Source: Chrysochromulina parva (taxonomy: Eukaryota; Haptophyta; Prymnesiales; Chrysochromulinaceae). From it: a DNA stretch of 31,374 nt. The notes below the pieces were generated by a model. That model ran no database searches. It saw only the letters and a program-made list of their open reading frames with translations, and had not been told where the DNA came from. The stretch is from the NCBI GenBank assembly GCA_002887195.1, contig PJAB01000270.1, positions 1 to 31,374 on the forward strand, read 5' to 3'. Position numbers and translations under genes: made by a program. Below, in pieces: positions 25,203 through 31,374 of the stretch. Position 1 is the first letter of the stretch; each line of letters starts with the position of its first letter.

Positions 25203-27296
25203 GCGACGGCGGCGACGGTGGCGCCGCCGACACCGGCGGGCGCGGTGCTTGATGACGTGGCACGGGAGCTGCGCGCCACGCCCGCCCCGCTCGCGCCCGA
25301 CGCTCTCCGCCAGGTGTTTGCGCGCGCGCAGGACGAGGAGTATGACGGGCACTCGCCGGGTTTCTTCGATGGGCCGCGTCATCAGGAGTATGTACGGGGT
25401 CTCTCGCCGTCTCATCGGGGCGTGTGCGCCGGCAAGGTGGTCGAGCGCCCGAACGAGAACACGGTGCGCGTGCGGCTGCGCGCGCCGCTCAGCGCGGGCG
25501 ATGGCGTCACCTTCGGCGCGGCGGCGTCCGAGACGGGCGGTACCCTATGGGGTGTGTATGAGGAGCTGGATGGGGTGTGGAACGGCGCCCGCGACGACGC
25601 GCCGGGCGCCGAGACGGGCGAGGTGGCTCGTGAGGTTCGGCTCGAGCTTGAGGACGCGCGGCGGCTCGCGGGCGTGCGAGTGGGCGACCTCGTGTGGCGC
25701 ACACAGCACTCGGCCCTCCAGAAAGACCTCAAGGCCGCCCTCTCTGACAACAGTGCCGGCCGTGCTCTCGTCGACGTGGTGCTGGCGGGCGAGCTGGGTG
25801 CACCGCTGCTCGTCACCGTCATCGACGGGCGCGGTCGCTCCGCCAGCGCGCAGACCGACGCGCCGCTTGAGCCCGCGAGCGGCGCGCCGCTCGGCGAGTC
25901 CCAGCTACGCAAGGCGGTCGGGCAGCTTGGCGGTACCCCGCTGATGGCACGCAACATCGATGTGAGCGCCGTCGCGGGCGGCGCATGGCTGCCCCTCTCT
26001 CAACTTAAGGAAGCGCGGCGGCTTGCCGTCGAGCGTCTGCTAGCCCTTCGCGCCACCCAACGCGTCGAACCGCCGACGCCGCGCGCGCCGCCGACGCCGG
26101 AGTCCGCAGCAGCCGTGGTCGCGGGAGAGGCGGCGGGAGCGGCGCCCGCCGCCGGCGCGCGCGCACACTTGTCGGTCTTGTGCCGCACGATGGCGCAGGT
26201 AGAAGCGGCCGCCGTGTGCGCCGCGGCCGACGAGATCGTCATCGACTTTCTGGAGCTCGACGGCGTGATGGAGGCGCTCAAGACGGCGCGCTGCAAGCGG
26301 ACGGTCGTGGCGACGCCTCGGATCATCAAGCCGGCCGAGGAGGCCCTTTGGAGGGTGCTGCTCGAGCTCGAGGGGGCGGATGCTATCCTGGTGCGCTCGG
26401 CGGGGCTCCTCGAGATATCCGAGCTCTGATTGCCTCTGATGGCCTCTGATGGTCTCTGATGGCCTCCGATGGCCTCTGATGGCCTCTGATGGCCTCTGAT
26501 GGCCTCTGATGGCCTCCCTCATCAGGTGCGCTCGGCGGGGCTCCTGATGCGACTGAGCGCGATGGCCGCCGAGGCAGCAGCCGAGCGCGGGGGGCGCCTG
26601 CCCGAGCTCCACGCGGACTTCTCTCTCAATGTCGCCAATTCGGAGGCGGCGCGCGCCTTTTTGAAGCTGGGCGTCGTGCGGCTGGCGCCCACGTTTGATT
26701 TGAATGCGATCCAGATCATGGAGCTCTCGGCGGCTCTCGCGCCGCATGAGCGAGATCGTCTCGAGGTCATCGTGCACACCAACGTGCCGATCTTTCACAC
26801 CGAGCACTGCGTCTTCGCGCGCCGCCTCTCCGATGGCAACTCGTACAAGGACTGCGGACACCCGTGCACTCGCCACTCACTCCACTTGGTGGATGAGCAG
26901 CAGCATCGTCACACGGTCCTCGCGGACTCGGGCTGCCGCAACACCGTCTTCAATGCGCAGCCGCAGAGCGCAGCACCCTACGTGGGCCAGCTGCTCGACG
27001 CGGGCGTGCGCCACCTGCGCGTTGAGCTTACCGACCAGCCTGGTGCGCTCGTCGGACCGTTGCTCGAGCGCTACGCGTCGCTCGCGCGCGGCGACGAGAC
27101 GCCCGAACGCCTCCTCGAGTGGCTCGGCGTGAATCTCGTCGACTCCACCGGCTACAAGCCCGGTGTCACGACCGGATCGTACCGGCCCAAGGCCGAGCGG
27201 GCGATCGCGTCGCTGCGGCCTACGTCCGCCGAGCTGCGGGCCAATGCGAAGAGAGATGACTCGCAACGGACGAGGGACAGAGAGAATTCTTGGTGA
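24129..27296 (+). CDS. Peptidase U32 / RlhA-like RNA hydroxylation protein (exons 24129-26390, 26526-27296)
   Basis: About 1,010 residues after splicing. The N-terminus MWNVWQPLLAAALAIAAGRP looks like a signal or targeting peptide. The U32 domain begins VLLAPAGGWPQVDAAIKAGA. The family cysteines lie in HMCVSYNGQCFSSEAWGGRS and NRGQCAQQCRMPYGL (about 233-265), followed by LLSPQDLCGIEHV and FKIEGRLKSAEYV. An Ala tract from a GCG repeat (about 335-365) and a DUF3656-like middle (GDLVWRTQHSALQKDLKAAL) follow. The second half continues over the splice: ADAIL|VRSAGLLMRLS, DFSLNVANSEAARAF, then HTEHCVFARRL and DCGHPCTRHSLHLVD. This order matches bacterial RlhA (YdcP), which hydroxylates 23S rRNA C2501; TrhP relatives act on tRNA. 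It is probably of bacterial or endosymbiont origin and plastid-targeted. The start at 24129 is chosen for the leader. Confidence 0.85.
26391..26525 (+). other. Introner-like intron in the U32 gene (135 bp, GT-AG, phase 0)
   Basis: Splicing CTG|GTGCGC...CATCAG|GTGCGC joins ADAIL to VRSAGLLMRLS and continues the U32 protein in frame; unspliced, the frame ends at 26429. The 21 bases at 26390-26410, spanning the donor, are repeated perfectly at 26525-26545, spanning the acceptor. Between them lies a short unique piece and then a tandem 10-base repeat. The 3' end (GCCTCCCTCATCAG) is the same as in the Raptor intron. Confidence 0.92.
26421..26516. repeat. 10-bp tandem repeat in the U32 intron, about 9-10 copies
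   Basis: The unit GGCCTCTGAT is repeated with few substitutions (TGCCTCTGAT, GGTCTCTGAT, GGCCTCCGAT, then four perfect copies). The Raptor intron carries a close relative: on the plus strand ATCAGTGGCA/C against ATCAGAGGCC, the reverse complement here. Confidence 0.95.
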
Positions 27297-27544
27297 TCGG
27301 TCTGGTGGTTGGCGCGTGCGAGGCGAGGCGTGGCGTGGCCGCATCGCATGGCGATGATCGGATCGAACAACACGGACGGCTTCCCGGGACGCGCGGACGC
27401 CGGCCCACGCGGGCTTTCGCGTCCACTCTCATATAATGACGACGACCGAGTAATTCGTTAGATTGTAAGCTAAAACCGGACTAACTCAGAGGTATGCACC
27501 TATGCTCTGCTCTCTCTCACCAGTGAACGAACAGTCAGTGTCAC

Positions 27545-28867
27545 TCAACTGTCAAGGTAGTGTGTCATTTGCAAGATCAAGCCCAGGCCAGCATCGTCGT
27601 CCTCGGTCGCCTGGCGCAACTTTTTGAGGGCGCGCTCGACCACGCGCCGCGCTCGGCGTGCATCAGACATCCGCAGCGCGCGAGAGATGTCGCGGAAGGA
27701 CTGTGGCCCATCGCCCTCGAGCCCAAAGCGCAACCGCAGGGCCAGCCGCTCCTCGTCGGTGAGGTACGTGTGCAGCAGTTTTTCGAGCGCGTCGGCCTCA
27801 TCGCTCGCGTGAATGGCCGACTCGGGCCGCCGCCGCTCATCGTCCGCGAGCGTCGCGTGCAGCGGCAGCCCCTCGCCGTTACTAAAGCAGCGCACCTCCT
27901 GATCGAGTGAGTTGGTGCTGCGGCTCAGGGCCTCGGCCTCGAGCGCCCTCTTGAGCACGTCCACGTCCATGCCGAGGGCCTGCGCGACATCCTCATCGCT
28001 TGGCACGACGCCGTTGCTCTGCGCGGCCAGCGTGCGCATCCGCTGGATCGCAGTCACGCGCGTGTGCATGTAGGTCGGCAGCCGTATCGTGCGCCCGCCG
28101 TTTTGGAGAGCGCGGCTGATCGACTGCCGAATCCAATACGTCGCGTACGTGGAGAACTTGAGGCCGCGATGGGGCTCGAACTTCTCGGCGGCGGTCATCA
28201 GGCCAACGGCGCCCTCCTGCACCAGATCGTGCAGCGGCAGCCCACGCCCTCTGTGCTTGCGAGCCACCGACATGACTAGGCGCATGTTGCAGTGTATGAG
28301 CTCACGCCACGCGTCCTCCTGCTCCCGGAGACGAAGCAAGAACTCCTGCTGACTGACCTCGCGTTCAGTGGCCTGAGGCGACGAGACACGGAGGAAGGCA
28401 TTCAACGCCACCTCACCCCCCGATAGCAGAGCATCCGACCACTCGACGTCCGTCGGCTTGCGGCCGAGCTGCGCAGCGAGCTTGTCGTGCACCCTGCGCC
28501 AGTTGGAGTACTCTCGCACCGACCTGGTCACGGTCTTCTCCTCGTCCGGGTTCAGCAGCCGCTGCTGCGCGACGGAGGCGATAAGCCAGTCGCCTGACAC
28601 CGCCGAGGTGCTCCACCGCCGAGGCGCCGACGTGCTCGCTGGTTGCTTTGTCGGCTTTGGTTGCGCTGGAAGCACCGGCCGATATGCCTCCGCCGCACCG
28701 GCTGGTACGCCGGCCACCATGAAATCTAGCAGTTTCATTTGCGCCGTGGGTGCCCTCTGCAACGGCGAGGGCGCCTGCGCTGCACCCGCAGCGCCGGAGG
28801 CGAGCAGTGCTGCCGCCCACACGACGGAGGACTGCCTCGGCGATCGCCATGAAAGAGATCGCCGCAT
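27545..28867 (-). CDS. Nuclear-encoded sigma-70 factor, probably for plastid transcription
   Basis: 440 residues from ATG 28867. The first about 35 residues (MRRSLSWRSP..VVWAAALLASGAAGAAQAP) are Arg/Ser-rich then hydrophobic, fitting an organelle presequence. The sigma core follows: region 2 at about 187-257 (NMRLVMSVARKHRGRGLPLH, DLVQEGAVGLMTAAEKFEPH, then LKFSTYATYWIRQSISRAL), binding core polymerase and the -10 element; region 3 (RTIRLPTYMHTRVTAIQRM); and region 4 at about 355-425 (LTDEERLALRLRFGL then SFRDISRALRMSDARRARRV). It would direct a bacterial-type plastid RNA polymerase to promoters. Region 4.2 is unusual: where most factors have SRERVRQIE it reads SDARRARRVVE, so -35 contacts may differ. 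Single exon. It converges with the U32 gene, with 248 bases between stops. Confidence 0.93.
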   Translation of the reverse strand: MRRSLSWRSPRQSSVVWAAALLASGAAGAAQAPSPLQRAPTAQMKLLDFMVAGVPAGAAEAYRPVLPAQPKPTKQPASTSAPRRWSTSAVSGDWLIASVAQQRLLNPDEEKTVTRSVREYSNWRRVHDKLAAQLGRKPTDVEWSDALLSGGEVALNAFLRVSSPQATEREVSQQEFLLRLREQEDAWRELIHCNMRLVMSVARKHRGRGLPLHDLVQEGAVGLMTAAEKFEPHRGLKFSTYATYWIRQSISRALQNGGRTIRLPTYMHTRVTAIQRMRTLAAQSNGVVPSDEDVAQALGMDVDVLKRALEAEALSRSTNSLDQEVRCFSNGEGLPLHATLADDERRRPESAIHASDEADALEKLLHTYLTDEERLALRLRFGLEGDGPQSFRDISRALRMSDARRARRVVERALKKLRQATEDDDAGLGLILQMTHYLDS

Positions 28868-28955
28868 CTCCGTCTTCGGAAAAGAGAGAGGGAGGGAACG
28901 GAACGGGAGCTCCCGTGAGCTCGCCACGGCTGGCAACGTTGAACGCGGGGTTTGA

Positions 28956-29327
28956 TGCTGGATCCCGCATAAAAAACGGGGGCGCACCCCAAAGTTCGAG
29001 CCGACTTCCTTTTCGGGCACACAACTCAAGTCGCGCTCGCCAACAACGCCGACGAAGGCTTATGTTCGGGAGCCGCAATCTGTGGTGCTGCGTCCATGTT
29101 TGCGCCAGCTTGCGATTGAGCCCATTCGAGTCGATGCATCGTACCTTGCCTTTCCCGGCAGCGCAGCGGAAAGCATCGTGACCACAAACGCGCTTGCCTA
29201 TCAGCTGGAAGGAGTCGAGAGCGGCGGATTCGATACGCTCCTTGCAAGCGCTGCACCGTTTGCATTTGGTCTGCTTGCACTCGTCATATTCTATCAAGGC
29301 TGGCAAATCTTCTCGAAGACGTTCTAG
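28956..29327 (+). pseudogene. Fragmentary membrane-protein reading frame without an ATG
   Basis: This frame is open from the stop at 28953 to TAG 29327 but contains no ATG. Its second half reads like real protein: KAYVREPQSVVLRPCLRQLA, IEPIRVDASYLAFPGSAAES, then a C-terminal hydrophobic helix SAAPFAFGLLALVIFYQGWQ ending IFSKTF. It may be the last exon of a gene whose first exon lies under the sigma-factor gene or was lost, or a decayed copy. It is divergent from the sigma factor. Family not recognised. Confidence 0.35.
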
Positions 29328-29800
29328 TGCCCATGGCACGGCCGCCGGACATCTGGCGCAGGAGTGTAGATATGTGTACACAGGTGTAACTCGTTCAGGC
29401 GTTGGACGGGCGTTTTCACAAACTTGAACGGAGCTGAGTCCAATGTAGCTGGGCGGAAAAAGGCATGCACACGCATGCTTGATCGTCTTGATGCCTAGCC
29501 TAGCTTCGAGCTTCGGTGGCGCGCGGCGGGGCGCAGGGGTCCCCCGGTCCCCGCGGACGGGCCATGCCGGCCGGGCACGCTGCGCGTACGTCGTCACGCG
29601 CCGGCAAACGGCCTTAATTTGGTGCCGCGTGTCAGCTGTCGCTTCGATGTGCTAGCGTACGCGCAGTAGCGTCTCTGGGCATTCGCACACAAGATAACTC
29701 CTGATTACGTGATTACAGTATGATTACAGGGCCATCCAGTGACGACACGCGGCGCCGGTGTCAGACGCGCTCAGGCCGAAACTGCGCGTTTGACGATCGC
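29328..29800. other. Convergent intergenic region, nothing recognised
   Basis: 473 bases before the stop of the SET-domain gene. It is very GC-rich at 29520-29600 and A/T-richer at 29685-29725 (TGATTACGTGATTACAGTATGATTACAGG, a short TGATTAC triple repeat at about 29702-29727). No gene or RNA is supported. Confidence 0.5.
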
Positions 29801-31000
29801 TTATATGCGGAGATCGTCGCCAAAGCATCGTTCACACGAGCACCAGAACCCATATCTCACGAGAAGCTCTTGCCGTCGAGCGGCGACGGTGGCTGCCTCC
29901 TTCGCCTTCGCTGACGGGCTTTCGAGAGCTCCGTTCGGCTCGAGGTCGAGGTAGCAGATGCACACCTCGTCTCCCGCAAGGATGGGTGTTGCAGCGCATA
30001 CGAGCATCCCGGCGTCCACGCCCGTCTGCATCACTAGAGCGTTGGGCGTGCAGCTGTGGTTGAGCTTGCTTTGGATTCTGAAGAGCGCTTGGCCGCTGCC
30101 ACCAAGCTTGCGGAGCAGATCACCGCCAGCAGCCGTCCTGGTGCCGTTGAGCTCCAGGCACGCTCGCACGCACGCTTGCACTGCTGCACTAGCCGGCGCC
30201 GCCTGGAGCATCCGCGCCAACAGTCCAGTCACCGGCGAGGGCACGTGTATCTCCTGTCCGTTGGCTCGTGTCACGCAGTGGAAACGTTGGTAGCCCTCAG
30301 CAGTGAGCCATCGCTGGACGATTGGCGCCGCGGCGGTGCGCTTCAGTGGCTCATATGTGGCGAGTCGCTCCTCAAACTCACGACGCAACGCCGCGACCGA
30401 GGGGGCCACTTGCTGCAGGAAGCCACGCTCGATATCGAGCGTAGCTCTCACTGATGGCGGCGAGCAGAAGCGCTCCAGAAAGCAGCTCGCTGGGTCCGTT
30501 TCCATCCGGTGCCCGTTCGCATCGGTGGCCTCGAGAGCGCCTGAAATGGCTTTGGCGATGGCCACGGCAAAGAGACGAAAGTGCCCAGGAGCCGCCCACA
30601 AGGGGCAAAGGTCTTCGCCAATCGCACACAGAAAGGCATGCGAGGCTGCGCCTGCAAGTCGGCATCGCGTAGAGCACCATCTCCTGCTGCAACGATCGCA
30701 CTGAGCGCCCGCACAAGGATGAGGGTCGGTGATGCCAGCTTCGAAAAGGGCTTGAGCGATGAGGTCCTCGCACCCGTCCAAAGCCCTGCGCAATGCATCC
30801 GACGATCGCCAAGTCCATTGTCCGCAGTGTTCGCATGCGTCGGTGTTGCCAATGATGAAGCATTCGGGCTGCTCCAAAATCAAGGCATCACCCGCTGAGA
30901 TGTCTGATATGGCTACCAGTCCTCGACTCTTGCCAGGGATGTCCTCCTCTCGAAGGAGGCGTTCGGGCTGGCCGCCCCTCAGGCGCGCGCTCGCGTCCAT
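29801..31000 (-). CDS. SET/MYND (SMYD-type) protein lysine methyltransferase-like
   Basis: 399 residues from ATG 31000. The order is that of SMYD proteins. The N-terminal SET part is IPGKSRGLVAISDISAGDAL. A Cys-rich zinc-finger insertion runs from about 56 to 125 (ACEHCGQW..., then CAGAQCDRCSRRWCSTRCRL and a His...Cys end, SHAFLC). The SET core follows: QSKLNHSCTPNALV (the NHSC substrate/cofactor motif) and AGDEVCICYLDLE. The post-SET end is RRQELLVRYGFWCSCERC. Members methylate lysines in histones and other proteins, using S-adenosylmethionine. The SMYD subtype and the substrate cannot be decided. The frame has both termini and needs no intron. Start codons of this gene and the next (+) gene are only 89 bases apart. 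Confidence 0.85.
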   Translation of the reverse strand: MDASARLRGGQPERLLREEDIPGKSRGLVAISDISAGDALILEQPECFIIGNTDACEHCGQWTWRSSDALRRALDGCEDLIAQALFEAGITDPHPCAGAQCDRCSRRWCSTRCRLAGAASHAFLCAIGEDLCPLWAAPGHFRLFAVAIAKAISGALEATDANGHRMETDPASCFLERFCSPPSVRATLDIERGFLQQVAPSVAALRREFEERLATYEPLKRTAAAPIVQRWLTAEGYQRFHCVTRANGQEIHVPSPVTGLLARMLQAAPASAAVQACVRACLELNGTRTAAGGDLLRKLGGSGQALFRIQSKLNHSCTPNALVMQTGVDAGMLVCAATPILAGDEVCICYLDLEPNGALESPSAKAKEAATVAARRQELLVRYGFWCSCERCFGDDLRI

Positions 31001-31089
31001 TCATCACACACGCCCAAATTAGGAATCCCCGCGCCGCGTTTGTCCAGGGACAGAAGGCCGCCGAGGACAAGGCCGAGCCCGAGGCCCAC

Positions 31090-31374
31090 ATGCCTCAAGG
31101 CAGTACGACCTGCGCACGGACGATGGCGGACAACGTCGATTATCAGCAGCGCGGCGGCTTGCGTCTCGACGACGCGATGGCCATCCACGCAGCCCTGCAC
31201 ACGCCATCGGTGCACGAGGTTCGGATATCGACTGGCGATCTGCTGCCCATCGAGTCCAACGAGCAGGGCGTGCGCCGCTGTATCATCGGCCGAGAGAGCG
31301 CGCGGCCCAAGGGCCGCGCCAAGCTGATGGCCCAAAATCCGCATAAGCAGAGCATGGCTGCGGCCAAGGCGCGC
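31090..31374 (+). CDS. Start of an unrecognised gene, truncated by window end
   Basis: An open frame from ATG 31090 to the last base with no stop (95 codons). The codon pattern and amino-acid mix look like real protein: DNVDYQQRGGLRLDDAMAIH, then HEVRISTGDLLPIESNEQGV, RRCIIGRESARPKGRAKLMA, QNPHKQSMAAAKAR. The frame is also open upstream across the SET gene's start, so the protein could begin earlier or be a later exon. The basic, Ala/Lys-rich end suggests a nucleic-acid-binding or nuclear protein, but I do not recognise it. It is divergently arranged with the SET-domain gene. Confidence 0.5.
   Translation, partial: MPQGSTTCARTMADNVDYQQRGGLRLDDAMAIHAALHTPSVHEVRISTGDLLPIESNEQGVRRCIIGRESARPKGRAKLMAQNPHKQSMAAAKAR

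Noticed and set aside
24038..25252. Plus-strand 404-residue frame over the U32 gene
   Set aside because: Out of phase with the U32 domain and dominated by Arg/Ala/Gly from high-GC codons; a shadow.
26499..26525. Separate gene starting at ATG 26499 after the U32 stop at 26429
   Set aside because: The ATG lies inside the decamer repeat; splicing joins both halves into one protein whose conserved domain continues across the junction.
26390..26545. Duplication as ordinary DNA-transposon target-site duplication
   Set aside because: 21 bases is much longer than usual target-site duplications, and no terminal inverted repeats are visible at the element ends; a different mechanism seems more likely.
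28413..29597. Minus-strand 394-residue frame overlapping the sigma factor
   Set aside because: Different phase from the sigma-70 domains; Arg/Cys/Ala-rich shadow in high-GC DNA.

Overview
The window is nuclear DNA of a photosynthetic, flagellated eukaryote. The best guess is a haptophyte (Prymnesium/Chrysochromulina/Emiliania-like); a pelagophyte or other chlorophyll-c alga is the main alternative. The evidence is a fucoxanthin-chlorophyll a/c type light-harvesting protein, two presequences with the SAFAF/AEAFAP signature of red-derived complex plastids, a nuclear sigma-70 factor with an N-terminal presequence, a SPATA17-type ciliary protein, GT-AG introns, high GC and many in-frame micro/minisatellites. 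No tRNA, rRNA, CRISPR array or transposase was seen.

Layout. Genes alternate strand almost perfectly, giving head-to-head pairs with short shared promoters and tail-to-tail ends. Left to right: the 5' part of an F-box/LRR gene (-) running off the left edge in an 8-residue repeat; a hypothetical Ser/Pro-rich protein (+); a UBE2W-type ubiquitin-conjugating enzyme with a secretory leader (+); a very large Raptor (TORC1) gene (-) paired head-to-head with SPATA17 (+); an FCP light-harvesting gene (-) paired with an ALKBH7-type dioxygenase (+); a membrane-anchored NHL-propeller protein (-); a small plastid-targeted membrane protein (-); a coiled-coil protein (-) paired with a secreted C39-like putative cysteine peptidase (+); a low-complexity hypothetical gene (-); a repeat-bearing intergenic block of different composition; a second coiled-coil protein (-) paired with a degenerate PLP-fold deaminase-like gene (+); a U32-peptidase/RlhA-like gene (+); a sigma factor (-) with a fragmentary membrane-protein reading frame (+) opposite; a SET/MYND methyltransferase-like gene (-); and the start of an unrecognised gene (+) running off the right edge.

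Main discovery. Two unrelated genes, Raptor and the U32 gene, are each interrupted by a short (147 and 135 bp), phase-0, GT-AG intron. Both introns are built from the same roughly 10-bp tandem repeat (CTGATKGCYW-like), end in nearly the same 3' sequence (TGATTGCCTCCCTCATCAG in Raptor, one base different in U32), and are flanked by perfect 20-21 bp duplications of host exon sequence. They look like two recent insertions of one introner-like element family. The duplications are far longer than ordinary transposon target-site duplications, and the Raptor copy contains a third, internal copy of the exon segment. I think this is the most interesting signal in the window.

Functional themes. Growth control (Raptor), ubiquitin (F-box, UBE2W), plastid gene expression and light harvesting (sigma factor, FCP, perhaps U32) and flagellum (SPATA17). 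I see no operon-like pathway; neighbours are linked by shared promoters rather than by shared biochemistry. All assignments are from reading the sequence; no database search was run.
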